Positions 36,587 to 46,084 are shown, numbered from the stretch's first letter. The stretch is 61,501 nucleotides of DNA from Porticoccaceae bacterium (GCA_017858135.1 JAFMBY010000002.1:1-61501); one strand, 5' to 3'. The notes: a model not told the origin generated them from the letters alone. Numbers and translations: made by a program.

Positions 36587-39418
36587 TCAAAACTGATAGC
36601 CATAGACAGAGCCCTTTTTACGCAAATCAACCAAGGTACTGTCTTGATCGGCGTCAACAGTCTCGACTGCTAGCGCCCGCAGTTCAGTATCTGTAACAGC
36701 GCTGTAAGCTGCCAATAGACTCTCAACAGAGGCTAGCGCAACCTCTTCGGCCAACTGTTCTCGGAAGTCAAAATCGGTGTACCCAAGTGCTACCGATTCA
36801 ATAAAGCGACCGTTGAGCTCACTGAGATTTTTTGGCGATTCTTGAAGATTACTTAACACTGAGGCCTTGTAACGCGCCAAGTCCTCAGCCGTCATGCCTT
36901 CAACCTGCTCACTGTAGGCGCTCAAAAACTGTTTAAACTCAGCTTGCAACGCTGCCTCATCGGCACTGGGCGACTGCACAATCATCGCCAGTCCCGGCAC
37001 TCGCAGGTGATTGCTGGCAAAGGCAGCCACCACGTAACCCAACTGCTTTTCGGTGCGCAGGCTGGTGTAGAACGGCGATGACAACATCTCACCGAGCAAG
37101 AGCATGTGCGCCCGCTCAGCGAGGCTGTCCTCGCGACCCTGCATATAGAGCATGACGGCGGCATCACTGTGATCGACTGACACGTGGCCGCGCTGCTCTC
37201 CGAGCGGCAGCTTGGCAACACGCTCGTCCACCTGCACCTCTTTTAGCAGCGTCCACGACGACAAGCTTGCGACAAGTTTGTCCGCGGATTGACGATCATG
37301 GTTGCCGCTGATCAACACATCGAGGCTGAGATTGCCGAGCAGGTTATCAGCGAACGACGCCATCTGCGGCATCGACAGTTGTGCCACAGCATCAGCTTTC
37401 TGCAGCGGTGTCCAATCACCTTTAATCATTGAGTAGAGACTTGCTACGACCTGACGGAAAGGATACTCGCGAGCAAAATTATTCATATCTCGAGACAGGC
37501 TTTGCTTGATACGCTCAAATCGCGACGCGTCCCAAGCGGGGTTCGACAGCGCCACGAGAATATCACCGAGTAATGTCGCTTGCTTATCAGAATAACCACC
37601 AACAGTAATAGAAACACCCTTATTTGAAGGGCTCAGAGAAAAACTCAACCCCGCCTCACGAGCGGGATACACCGAGGCGCCAAGTTGATCTTCAATATAA
37701 GCAAGATACAGCTCCAGCGCGGCAAAGGCCTCCGGTGTATCAATACCCGGCGTTTGCAGCGAGACAATAATATGGGCTTTTGGCACTCCGTAACGGGTAT
37801 CGGGGAAATGCCAGGCTGTGATCTGCTTATTGCTGACAATCAGCTGAGGCACAGTCACGTCTTTTGCTGTCTCGATTAAACTGAGATCAGCGGGAATATA
37901 AGGGTTGGCAGTGGGAAGCGCCAGCTGTGCAAACTCCGTTGGCGAACGCCATTTAGCCAACTGTGGTTCCGCGATAGCAGCAACGGAATAAGGGGTCTGA
38001 TACATCAGGCTGACTCTGTCGCCCTCAACCTCCGGTGCAGTCAGCGAGACCAGCATATTATCCGGTGTTAATTGCGCGGCCACGTCGGCCACTAAACCGG
38101 CGTCAAACTCACTCATCACATAGTCCGCTCGCAGCACCTCCGTGACTGGATAGCGCTGCATTTTTGAAGACAACATCGACACATAGTTGATCGGATCCCG
38201 CTTCTCCTGAAACTTAAAGGCGATATCACTGAGCTGCGCGGCTTCAACATAGCGCCATTTTTCGATCCCCTGCTGTTCAATCATCTGCACCGTAGCAAAA
38301 AACATTTCGATGATCTCGGCTTGATGATCAAGCCCAGCCGGTGTCAAATCAATATCCACAGAGAAGAGTGCTGCACCGCGATCCTCGAGGCCGTTTCCGG
38401 CCGACAGCCCCTCAGCCCAACCGCGTGCTTTGAGTGCCTCAAGCAAGCTACCCTCACCTTCATGACCGATCAAAGCACCGAGATAATTGGCTGGTTTTTT
38501 CTGCCAATGGGGGAGCATTTTTGGCAGAGGAAAGTTGAGGCTTAACTCGCGGGAGTCCTGCAGCGGCACAATAGAAACCTGCATCGGCAGACGCTCAGAG
38601 TCAAATAACGGCACTGTTGGCGGCTCGACGATCACATCATTGTTTGCCACCACAGCAAAGCGCGGCTCGACCATGGCTTGCAGCTCGTCGAGACTTTCAC
38701 TGCCGAGCACGACCAGCTTCATAATATTGGCCGAGTAGTATTGTTTGTAGATCGCCAGCAGCTCATCACGCAATGGTCGATCGTCAAGGTCAGCCAAGGT
38801 TTCGAGGTTGCCGACGGTAAATTTGCTCAACGGGTGTTGTCGATTAACCTGCTCTTGCAGAACATCTAGACCGCGACGACCGTCATCTTTAATTTTTAGC
38901 CGATACTCCGACTCTACCGCATTGCGTTCGCGGTCGACATATTTGGCGTCAAAATTGGGTGCCGAGAAAAACTGCGCAAAGCGATCCAGAGCTGGCTCCA
39001 GGTGAGCCGCATCGACATCAAAAAAGTAGTTGGTATTCTCCAGCCCAGTGCCGGCATTATGACTGCCGCCATGCTCGCTGATAAAGCTCTGATACTCGCC
39101 TGGCTCAGGATACTTCTGTGTGCCCAGAAACAACATATGCTCAAGGAAATGCACCAGCCCCGATCGATCCTGCGGGTTTTGATAACTGCCGATATAGACA
39201 TCTAGCGAGGCGGCAGCCTTGTCACTGCTCGGATCAGAAATCAGCAGCACATCCATCTTGTTAGGCAGACGCAGATGACGGTACTCCCGGCTGTCATTGG
39301 CACTGGCAATAATCCCCTGCGCATGCTCCTCCACATCTGGCGCAGAGCAGCCCTGCTGAAGAGCGACCGTCACGGCGAGAATTAAGACCAAGCAAGCAGA
39401 CTTGATTAGATGCGACAT
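36587..39418 (-). CDS. M16 (pitrilysin/insulinase) family lipoprotein protease
   Basis: A 943-residue zinc protease of the pitrilysin type with four repeats of about 220 residues. The zinc motif HFLEH is at residues 90-94, and the third ligand Glu is in ERNAVESEYR about 70 residues later. The N-terminus is a signal peptide ending in LQQGC (Cys24), a lipobox-like site, so it is probably periplasmic and lipid-anchored; E. coli PtrA is soluble and periplasmic. AAGGA lies seven bases before the ATG. It lies 257 bases from aceE, with an own unit likely. Confidence 0.88.
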   Translation of the reverse strand: MSHLIKSACLVLILAVTVALQQGCSAPDVEEHAQGIIASANDSREYRHLRLPNKMDVLLISDPSSDKAAASLDVYIGSYQNPQDRSGLVHFLEHMLFLGTQKYPEPGEYQSFISEHGGSHNAGTGLENTNYFFDVDAAHLEPALDRFAQFFSAPNFDAKYVDRERNAVESEYRLKIKDDGRRGLDVLQEQVNRQHPLSKFTVGNLETLADLDDRPLRDELLAIYKQYYSANIMKLVVLGSESLDELQAMVEPRFAVVANNDVIVEPPTVPLFDSERLPMQVSIVPLQDSRELSLNFPLPKMLPHWQKKPANYLGALIGHEGEGSLLEALKARGWAEGLSAGNGLEDRGAALFSVDIDLTPAGLDHQAEIIEMFFATVQMIEQQGIEKWRYVEAAQLSDIAFKFQEKRDPINYVSMLSSKMQRYPVTEVLRADYVMSEFDAGLVADVAAQLTPDNMLVSLTAPEVEGDRVSLMYQTPYSVAAIAEPQLAKWRSPTEFAQLALPTANPYIPADLSLIETAKDVTVPQLIVSNKQITAWHFPDTRYGVPKAHIIVSLQTPGIDTPEAFAALELYLAYIEDQLGASVYPAREAGLSFSLSPSNKGVSITVGGYSDKQATLLGDILVALSNPAWDASRFERIKQSLSRDMNNFAREYPFRQVVASLYSMIKGDWTPLQKADAVAQLSMPQMASFADNLLGNLSLDVLISGNHDRQSADKLVASLSSWTLLKEVQVDERVAKLPLGEQRGHVSVDHSDAAVMLYMQGREDSLAERAHMLLLGEMLSSPFYTSLRTEKQLGYVVAAFASNHLRVPGLAMIVQSPSADEAALQAEFKQFLSAYSEQVEGMTAEDLARYKASVLSNLQESPKNLSELNGRFIESVALGYTDFDFREQLAEEVALASVESLLAAYSAVTDTELRALAVETVDADQDSTLVDLRKKGSVYGYQF

Positions 39419-39494
39419 AGGACATTCCTTAATAGTGATTACAGCACTTAAATTATTGTTATTGAGTCAAACAGTACGATTTCATCGCAGAGCC

Positions 39495-40628
39495 TTATCC
39501 GCTAAGCGATGAATTATTATCTTGCCCACCACCAGAACCTGCGGTCAGATCCAGTGGTGGCTGCAAGTCCATCTCCTGCTGCGCTCTGCGCGGCCAGGCA
39601 TTAAACACCGCCTTGACCAATGTCGCCAAAGGAATGGCGAAGAACACACCCCAGAATCCCCAGATACCACCAAAAAACAGCACTGACACAATGATAAATA
39701 CTGGGTGTAAATTGACCACCTCCGAGAACAGAACGGGAATCAGCACATTGCCATCCAAGAACTGGATAACACCGTAGACGCCGAACAGCCAGAACAGCTC
39801 ACTGCCAAAGCCCCACTGCATATAACCGACCAGTAAAACCGGGATAGTGACTACCGTGGCGCCGATATAGGGGACCAATACCGACAGGCCCACCAACAGC
39901 GCCAATAGCGCGGCATAATCAACCCCCAAGACCAGAAACGCACCATAGGAGACAAGACCAACAATTAATATCTCAATGGCTTTACCGCGGACATAGTTAG
40001 TGAACTGCATATCCATTTCATTCCAGATCGTTCTCATCACCGAACGCTCCTCAGGCAGCAGACTGGTCAAAAACAGCAGCAACTGATCCTTGTCCTTAAG
40101 CATAAACAGCACCAGCAATGGCACTAGAACCAGATAGATCATCAATCCAATAATGCCTGGAAAACTGCTGATTGAAAACGACAGCGCCTGCTCCACCAGG
40201 CCTCCCGCCTCCTCAGAGAGCCGCTCTGTAATGAGCTGAAATTGTTCCGGGCTGACGTATTCGGCATAGCGCTCGGGAAGCGCCACCGCAATCTCTCGAA
40301 GGCGACCAATCATATTCGGCAACTCGCCAATTAACAGCGATGTTTGGCGGCCGATTATCGGAATCAAACCGACAATAACCGAGACAAATCCAGCGACAAA
40401 CAACAGGTAGGTACTAATTAATGCCAGCGCACGCGGCACGCCATAACGCACCAGAGCATTGACCACACCTTGCAGTAAAAACGACAGAATAATGGCCGCG
40501 AATACTGGCCCCAACACGGCACCCAGGGTCGCGAATACAATCACCGAAACCACTAGGATAAGTGTCAGCAGCAAGGATTCTTCGGTGCCAAAATACCGCT
40601 CGATCCATTTGTGGAGTATCTTTTTCAT
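39495..40628 (-). CDS. AI-2E family (PerM-like) permease
   Basis: A 377-residue integral membrane protein with about eight membrane segments and the family signature (GLSVLVPYIGATVVTIPV; PVLFSEVVNLHPVFIIVSV) in the C-terminal half. Members include TqsA and Na+/H+ antiporters; the substrate cannot be assigned. The last 30 residues are polar and Gly/Ser-rich. AGAGGATAGGG precedes the ATG. Divergent from the BepA-like gene; in other gammaproteobacteria perM and bepA are also neighbours. Confidence 0.85.
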   Translation of the reverse strand: MKKILHKWIERYFGTEESLLLTLILVVSVIVFATLGAVLGPVFAAIILSFLLQGVVNALVRYGVPRALALISTYLLFVAGFVSVIVGLIPIIGRQTSLLIGELPNMIGRLREIAVALPERYAEYVSPEQFQLITERLSEEAGGLVEQALSFSISSFPGIIGLMIYLVLVPLLVLFMLKDKDQLLLFLTSLLPEERSVMRTIWNEMDMQFTNYVRGKAIEILIVGLVSYGAFLVLGVDYAALLALLVGLSVLVPYIGATVVTIPVLLVGYMQWGFGSELFWLFGVYGVIQFLDGNVLIPVLFSEVVNLHPVFIIVSVLFFGGIWGFWGVFFAIPLATLVKAVFNAWPRRAQQEMDLQPPLDLTAGSGGGQDNNSSLSG

Positions 40629-40781
40629 CCCTATCCTCTTGAGCCTGCTATCGTCAGCTTAGACGGCGTTTAATCCCGCTATCTGACCTGAAACTTGTCA
40701 CTTTTTCAACTGTCGAAGTGCGCTGTGTTTTCCGTTAAAGTAATGCTATCACGGCGTCACTACTATTCATGCTACGTCTAC

Positions 40782-40797
40782 AAGGAATATCGCGATT
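40782..40797 (+). promoter_or_regulatory. Ribosome-binding site and ATT start of the BepA-like gene
   Basis: AAGGA at 40782-40786, eight-base spacer, ATT at 40795-40797. Between the frame's upstream stop (40741-40743) and the first GTG (40981) there is no ATG, GTG or TTG in frame with a ribosome-binding site that also begins a signal peptide. Confidence 0.55.
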
Positions 40798-42252
40798 AAT
40801 TTCTCACCGTCCAAGCTATGCCACGCCCTGTTTCTGTGCTGTATTCTCTGGCCATTAACCAGCACCCTATCGGCAAATGAGATCAAGCTGCCGGTTCTGG
40901 GTGATGCTGCGTCAGGTATCATCTCAAAACAGCAAGAGTATGAACTGGGACGCACCTGGTTAAAGATATTTCGCAGTCGCGTGCGCCCTCATGACGACCC
41001 GCTGATGCAGATCTATCTTGAGCAACTGCTCTACAATCTGGCAACTTACAGTGACCTCGAAGACCCTCGGTTGGAACTAGTCATTGTTAAAAACCCTTCT
41101 ATGAATGCGTTTGCCGTCCCAGGTGGTGTCGTCGGCTTTCATACCGGTGTGTTTGCCTACGCCGAAAATGAAGACCAGATGGTCTCGGTGCTGGCCCATG
41201 AATTGGCTCACCTCAGTCAGCGTCACTTCTCACGCGGCGCAGAGGCTCAGAAGAAAAATGCGGTTTTTAATATGGCCGGACTGCTGGCTACTATTGTTCT
41301 CGCTGCGACCGCCGGCGGCGACGCCGCTAGTGCAGCCATGATTACCTCGCAAGCCCTGACAATGGACAATCAACTGCGTTACAGCCGCTCCAATGAACAA
41401 GAAGCAGATCGCGCGGGCCTGGCGACAATGGAGCGCGCCAACCGCGATCCCGGCGCGGTTGCCGATATGTTTGCCACGCTATTAAAAGCCTCTCGTTACA
41501 CTGGCAGCCGCCCTCCCGAGTTTTTGCTCACTCACCCGATTACTGAGAAACGTATCGGCGATGCGCGCAATCGCTCAATGGGAACATCGATGCGCCAATA
41601 TACGCAGAACCCAGAGTTTTACCTGATGCGCGCCAGGGCGCTGGTGGCCATGGACGCCAACACCGCGATCAGTATCGACCGCTTTAGCGCCGAGATCGAC
41701 GCCAATACGCTTAAAGCTGACGCAGCACACTACGGACTCGCCCTCGCCTATCTCAAAGCCAACCAACTGGATAAAGCCAGAGCGGAAATGGCCGGACTTT
41801 TGCGCAGCCAGCCAACTAATTTAACCTTTTTATACTCGGACATAGAGATCGACATCGCCGAGCGTAAATATTCCACTGCACTGAACCGGCTCGGGCAACA
41901 ACTAAGTATCAACCAAAACAACTATCCGTTACTGGTGCTGCAGTCTGAAGCGCTATGGCAGGCGCGCCGATATGACGGTGCCGATGACGTGCTCACGACC
42001 CTGTCGAGAATGCGTCCCGAGGACCCCATGATCTGGTACAGACTCGCAGAAGTTCGCGGTCTAGCCGGCAATATTTCAGGCTTGCATCAAGCGCGCGCGG
42101 AGTACTTTATTTTAATTGGCGTGTTCGATAAGGCGCGTGAGCAGTTAAGTCTGGCCGCCAAAATGGTCAAAGGTGATTTCAAACAATCTGCAATCATCGC
42201 CCAGCGACTGCGCGATCTCGCAGAGATGGAAGATCGAGCAGAAAAGCTCTAA
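40795..42252 (+). CDS. bepA: M48 metalloprotease, BepA-like, with TPR domain
   Basis: Periplasmic protease/chaperone that in E. coli assists LptD assembly and degrades stalled outer-membrane proteins. From ATT 40795 the product is 485 residues (BepA 487): signal peptide (h-region LCHALFLCCILWPLT, cut near TLSA), M48 domain with HELAH at 135-139 (E. coli 136-140), the EQEADRAG third-ligand motif, and a C-terminal TPR region. Conceptual translation from the first usual start, GTG 40981, would lose the signal peptide and the start of the domain. An ATG at 40769 is out of frame and would need a frameshift. The stop abuts nadA's stop with no gap. Confidence 0.8.
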   Translation: MNFSPSKLCHALFLCCILWPLTSTLSANEIKLPVLGDAASGIISKQQEYELGRTWLKIFRSRVRPHDDPLMQIYLEQLLYNLATYSDLEDPRLELVIVKNPSMNAFAVPGGVVGFHTGVFAYAENEDQMVSVLAHELAHLSQRHFSRGAEAQKKNAVFNMAGLLATIVLAATAGGDAASAAMITSQALTMDNQLRYSRSNEQEADRAGLATMERANRDPGAVADMFATLLKASRYTGSRPPEFLLTHPITEKRIGDARNRSMGTSMRQYTQNPEFYLMRARALVAMDANTAISIDRFSAEIDANTLKADAAHYGLALAYLKANQLDKARAEMAGLLRSQPTNLTFLYSDIEIDIAERKYSTALNRLGQQLSINQNNYPLLVLQSEALWQARRYDGADDVLTTLSRMRPEDPMIWYRLAEVRGLAGNISGLHQARAEYFILIGVFDKAREQLSLAAKMVKGDFKQSAIIAQRLRDLAEMEDRAEKL

Positions 42253-43317
42253 TCAGGTGTTCTGCTGATTGCGAAAGTCAATCATTCGACCGAGTGATTT
42301 CATCGCCTTGATGCCCACCTGAGTATCGACAAAGACTTCGTTACTGCCCTGTTCCAGCGCCGTGAGCAGATTTTCCAGACCATTCATCCCCATCCAGGGA
42401 CAGCTGGCGCAACTGCGACAGGTGGCACCGCTGCCACCCGTTGGCGCGACCAATAATTCTTTATCGGGCACCGCCTGCTGCATTTTGAAGAAAATGCCTC
42501 GATCGGTAGCAACGATCATTTTTGACTGCGGCAGACTTGCGGCGGCGGCGATTAGCTGTGAGGTTGACCCCACTGCATCGGCGATATCAATGACCGACTG
42601 CGGCGACTCCGGGTGCACCAGCACAGCGGCATCAGGATGCACCGCTTTCAGGTCACTGATTCCCTTAGCCTTAAATTCTTCATGCACAATACAGCTGCCA
42701 TCCCAAAGCAACATATCGGCGCCAGTCTGCTTCTGCACATAACTGCCGAGATATTTATCCGGTGCCCAGAGAATCTTTTCACCAATGCTATCGAGATATT
42801 CCACCACATCGAGCGCGATGCTTGATGTCACTACCCAGTCGGCGCGGGCCTTGACCGCCGCAGAGGTGTTGGCATACACCACCACAGTGCGATCCTCATG
42901 CTGGTCGCAAAATGCGGCGAACTGATCGGCGGGACACCCGACATCCAGTGAACAGGTGGCTTCGAGTGTGGGCATCAGCACGCGCTTTTCTGGGGTCAGA
43001 ATCTTAGCGGTCTCGCCCATAAACTTAACCCCGGCGACCACCAGAGTTTGTGCGCTGTGGCTCTTGCCAAAGCGCGCCATCTCCAGCGAGTCGGAGACAA
43101 CGCCGCCAGTCTCTTCGGCAAGTGCCTGAATCAGCGGATCGGTATAGTAGTGGGCAATCAGCACAGCATCTTTTTCGATCAGCTGCTGCTTGATACGCTG
43201 TTGCAATTCGGCGACACGCTGTTCACCGACCGCAGGCTCATGCTGAACCCGGTTGAGATAGTCCTCAACCACTTGACGTTGGCTTAGGTTTTCCACCAGC
43301 TGTAATTTTTCGCTCAT
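42253..43317 (-). CDS. nadA: Quinolinate synthase
   Basis: Makes quinolinate from iminoaspartate and dihydroxyacetone phosphate for NAD; contains an oxygen-sensitive 4Fe-4S cluster. The 354-residue product has [20 protein letters not shown] and the C-terminal [14 protein letters not shown] that supplies the last cluster cysteine. I chose ATG 43317 ([10 protein letters not shown]) with AGGG close upstream; a TTG six codons earlier is less likely. Convergent with the bepA-like gene with no base between the two stop codons. Confidence 0.95.
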   Translation of the reverse strand: MSEKLQLVENLSQRQVVEDYLNRVQHEPAVGEQRVAELQQRIKQQLIEKDAVLIAHYYTDPLIQALAEETGGVVSDSLEMARFGKSHSAQTLVVAGVKFMGETAKILTPEKRVLMPTLEATCSLDVGCPADQFAAFCDQHEDRTVVVYANTSAAVKARADWVVTSSIALDVVEYLDSIGEKILWAPDKYLGSYVQKQTGADMLLWDGSCIVHEEFKAKGISDLKAVHPDAAVLVHPESPQSVIDIADAVGSTSQLIAAAASLPQSKMIVATDRGIFFKMQQAVPDKELLVAPTGGSGATCRSCASCPWMGMNGLENLLTALEQGSNEVFVDTQVGIKAMKSLGRMIDFRNQQNT

Positions 43318-43359
43318 CGCCCTATCACCCGTCAAACCGAGACAAGCTGTATACCCTGA

Positions 43360-43488
43360 CTAAAGGGTCGACAGCCAATAGACAACAGTAACAACAATAA
43401 TTGTCAGAACAGCCACTGCGGCTATCGCATCTGCCTTGCTATCCTCGTGACTGAAATCGTCTGCTGCTTGATTGTTATCGCTGCTCAT
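43360..43488 (-). CDS. Unrecognised 42-residue single-span membrane protein
   Basis: A 42-codon frame with an acidic, polar N-terminal half (MSSDNNQAADDFSHEDSKAD) and one membrane helix (AIAAVAVLTIIVVTVVYWL). ATG at 43488 has AAGAAGG seven bases upstream, and the frame closes with TAG at 43360-43362. Composition and ribosome site argue for a real gene. It lies 42 bases upstream of nadA on the same strand and may be co-transcribed. No family recognised; the helix suggests an inner-membrane small protein. Confidence 0.65.
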   Translation of the reverse strand: MSSDNNQAADDFSHEDSKADAIAAVAVLTIIVVTVVYWLSTL

Positions 43489-43500
43489 AGTGGTGCCTTC

Positions 43501-43552
43501 TTAGTCTGTAAAGTTAGTCTGTAAAGTTAGTCGGTAAAATTAGTCTGTAATC
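43501..43552. repeat. Four 13-bp tandem repeats
   Basis: TTAGTCTGTAAAG occurs at 43501-43513 and 43514-43526, then TTAGTCGGTAAAA (43527-43539) and TTAGTCTGTAATC (43540-43552). The first two are identical. They begin 13 bases upstream of the small membrane protein's start codon and may affect its promoter spacing. Confidence 0.9.
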
Positions 43553-43616
43553 CAGCCCGCTAAAGTCGGGGCAATTCAATCGAGCGCGCATTCTAGCAAG
43601 AGCTTTCTCAGCTGTC

Positions 43617-43648
43617 GCGCTTTTACACAGTGCACCAAAGCGCTTTTT
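43617..43648 (+). terminator. Terminator-like hairpin upstream of the sulfite reductase gene
   Basis: GCGCTTT (43617-43623) pairs with AAAGCGC (43637-43643) across a 13-base loop, then TTTTT (43644-43648). No plus-strand gene ends here, so it might be an attenuator or the end of a short transcript, or chance. Confidence 0.3.
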
Positions 43649-43848
43649 ATCGGTCTTATCGAAAAGCCCCGGCCGCGAAATCTTCAGCAGATATTCCGCA
43701 AAACTACCTCTATATGACCAAATAGTAATTTAAAAGCTCCTCTCGTGAAGCTATCATGTCGCCCCTGAAACGCAGGCGGTCTCTGTTCTGCATAAATGAT
43801 GCTCAAATCCGAGCGACATATGCGCGGCAATAAGGTTAAAAAACATTC

Positions 43849-45525
43849 ATGTATATCTACGATCAATATGATCAGAAGCTCGTCGATGAGCGCGTCGCGC
43901 AATACCGAGATCAAACCAACCGCTATCTGGACGGTCAGATCAGCGAGGAAGAATTCCTGCCGCTCCGGCTGCAAAACGGACTCTATATTCAACGCCTCGC
44001 ACCAATGTTACGAATTGCCGTGCCCTACGGACTGATGTCGAGCAGTCAACTGCGCAAAATAGCGCAAATCTCGCGACAATTTGACAAAGGTTATGTGCAC
44101 TTTACCACCAGGCAAAATATTCAATTGAACTGGCCGCAATTGGCAGAAGTTCCAGACATCCTCGCCGAACTCGCCACCGTGCAGATGCATGCGATTCAAA
44201 CCAGCGGCAACTGTATTCGCAATACCACCACCGATCAGTTTGCTGGCGTTGCCGCCGACGAGATTGAAGACCCGCGCCCCTGGTGTGAAATTATCCGCCA
44301 ATGGTCAACCATACATCCCGAATTCGCCTTTCTGCCGCGCAAGTTTAAAATTGCGGTGTGCGGCTCTGAAGAAGATCGCGCTGCCTTTCTGCTGCACGAT
44401 ATTGGCATCCAGTTGGTTAAAAATGATAGCGGTGAAACCGGCTTCCATATCTATGCCGGAGGCGGGCTCGGTCGCACCCCAGTCATTGCCTCATCAATTA
44501 GGGAGTTTCTCCCCAAGCAGCACCTGCTGACCTATCTCGACGCTATCCTTCGCGTCTACAATCGCTACGGCAACCGTGATAACAAGTACAAGGCGCGAAT
44601 TAAAATTTTAGTCAAGGCATGGACTCCAGCGGTTTTCGCTGAGCGCGTAGAAGCTGAATGGGCAGAGATATTAGCTGGCGACGTGAACGGTGTAGCTCAG
44701 GTCACTGAAACTGAAATTCAGCGCGTAAAAAGCTTCTTCCCTGTGCCTGACTACAAGGCTGTGGACGCAGCCGCAGTCGACAGCGCGCTGCAGGCCCAGG
44801 CCGCTGATAACGTGGCTTTTTCACGCTGGCTGGAACGCAATGTGCGCAACCAGAAACAACCCGGTTACGCCTCGATCACGCTATCGCTTAAACCGGCCGG
44901 CGTGGCGCCCGGCGATGTCACTGATCGTCAGCTCGAGAGCATTGCCGATCTCGCCGACCAATTTTCCAATGGCGAGGTTCGCTCGACTCACAATCAAAAT
45001 GTTGTGATTGCCGATGTGCTCAAGAGCCAGCTGTTTGAGCTCTGGCAGCAGGCCAAGTCCGGGGGCTTAGCCACTCCCACTATCGGCACCATCAACGATA
45101 TGATCTGCTGCCCCGGTGGTGATTACTGCTCACTGGCCAATGCCAAGTCGATTCCCGTGGCAGAGGCGATCCAGCGCAAGTTTGACGATCTTGATTATGT
45201 CTATGATCTCGGTGATTTGGAGCTCAATATCTCCGGCTGCATGAATGCCTGTGGTCACCACCATGTCGGCCATATTGGCATTCTCGGCGTCGATAAAAAG
45301 GGCCAGGAGTGGTATCAAATTCAGCTTGGCGGCAGTGCCAATAAGCAGGCCGCACTGGCCAAGGTGCTCGGCCCTTCACTGTCACGCGACGAGGTCGTCG
45401 ATGGCATCGAAAAACTACTCGATGTCTATGTTGAGAATCGCCTCGAGGGCGAGGCTTTCCTTAACACCTATCAGCGCATCGGCATGGATAAATTTAAGGA
45501 GCGAGTCTATGCGCAAAATGCTTAG
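43849..45525 (+). CDS. cysI: Sulfite reductase (ferredoxin/NADPH-type hemoprotein)
   Basis: Six-electron reduction of sulfite to sulfide in cysteine synthesis; a nitrite reductase role is less likely but similar. The 558-residue siroheme/4Fe-4S protein has two ferrodoxin-like halves, a TTRQNIQL segment (first half, siroheme arginines), and the cluster cysteines in CCPGGDYC and GCMNACGHH. The layout is that of Pseudomonas CysI, which is followed by a DUF934 gene. The ATG at 43849 has only a distant AAGG. It overlaps the next gene by 17 bases. Confidence 0.92.
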   Translation: MYIYDQYDQKLVDERVAQYRDQTNRYLDGQISEEEFLPLRLQNGLYIQRLAPMLRIAVPYGLMSSSQLRKIAQISRQFDKGYVHFTTRQNIQLNWPQLAEVPDILAELATVQMHAIQTSGNCIRNTTTDQFAGVAADEIEDPRPWCEIIRQWSTIHPEFAFLPRKFKIAVCGSEEDRAAFLLHDIGIQLVKNDSGETGFHIYAGGGLGRTPVIASSIREFLPKQHLLTYLDAILRVYNRYGNRDNKYKARIKILVKAWTPAVFAERVEAEWAEILAGDVNGVAQVTETEIQRVKSFFPVPDYKAVDAAAVDSALQAQAADNVAFSRWLERNVRNQKQPGYASITLSLKPAGVAPGDVTDRQLESIADLADQFSNGEVRSTHNQNVVIADVLKSQLFELWQQAKSGGLATPTIGTINDMICCPGGDYCSLANAKSIPVAEAIQRKFDDLDYVYDLGDLELNISGCMNACGHHHVGHIGILGVDKKGQEWYQIQLGGSANKQAALAKVLGPSLSRDEVVDGIEKLLDVYVENRLEGEAFLNTYQRIGMDKFKERVYAQNA

Positions 45526-46015
45526 TCACGGAATTGTCACAGACGACAACTGGACGCTACTCGACCAGCCAGAGGGCAACCTCCCCAGTGGCAATGTGCT
45601 TGTACCCCTCAGCTACTGGCTTCAACATCGCGATGATCTAGCACAAAAGGATTTAGCACAACATAATGGCTCTATCGGTGTTTGGCTCGACAGTCACGAG
45701 GAAGTCGAAGCGCTGGCCGCCGATCTTGAAAAACTGCCGGTTATCGCCATCAACTTTCCCAAGTTTGTCGATGGTCGAGGCTTTTCAAGCGCCCGCCTGT
45801 TGCGCGATCGCTACGCCTATCAAGGCGAGGTTCGAGCCATCGGCCAGTTTATTCGAGACCAACTATTCTTGCTGCAGCGCTGTGGCTTTAGTCAGTTTAG
45901 CTTCGCCGATGATCTTGACTTAGAGGCTGCCGCACAATCGCTGAACGATTTTTCTGACGGTTATCAAACCGCTGCCGATCAGGCACAGCCGCTTTTCAAG
46001 CGCCTTCGCGTCTGA
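45509..46015 (+). CDS. DUF934 protein, partner of sulfite reductase
   Basis: A 168-residue protein with the DUF934 core: INFPKFVDGRGFSSARLLRDR followed by GQFIRDQLFLLQRCGFSQF (both given in part as FVDGRGFSSARLLRDR and RDQLFLLQRCGF). The family is linked to sulfite reductase in many Proteobacteria and may help electron supply or cofactor loading; this is not proven. TAAGGAG lies seven bases before ATG 45509, inside the reductase gene, so the pair is translationally coupled. Confidence 0.9.
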   Translation: MRKMLSHGIVTDDNWTLLDQPEGNLPSGNVLVPLSYWLQHRDDLAQKDLAQHNGSIGVWLDSHEEVEALAADLEKLPVIAINFPKFVDGRGFSSARLLRDRYAYQGEVRAIGQFIRDQLFLLQRCGFSQFSFADDLDLEAAAQSLNDFSDGYQTAADQAQPLFKRLRV

Positions 46016-46061
46016 TCGTACCTCGCTAAATATCATCATTAAGTTAATTTCAAATAAACAC

Positions 46062-46084
46062 CGCCAGGGCATTGCACCCTGGCG
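46062..46084 (+). other. 8-bp hairpin before the antiporter gene
   Basis: CGCCAGGG (46062-46069), seven-base loop, CCCTGGCG (46077-46084). No T-run follows. It lies 22 bases before the antiporter ATG, which has no clear ribosome-binding site, so it could be a weak terminator of the reductase operon or a translation control element. Confidence 0.4.

Larger units (their letters stand above)
43489..43848. other. 360-base intergenic stretch upstream of the sulfite reductase gene
   Basis: No gene seen. It holds four 13-bp repeats (43501-43552), a terminator-like hairpin (43617-43648) and presumably promoters for the small protein/nadA (minus) and the reductase (plus). No clear sigma-70 promoter or riboswitch could be picked. 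Confidence 0.5.

Noticed and set aside
40769-40858. ATG 40769 as the start of the BepA-like protein
   Set aside because: Out of frame with the protease and closes after about 29 codons; only usable if there is a sequencing indel or frameshift.
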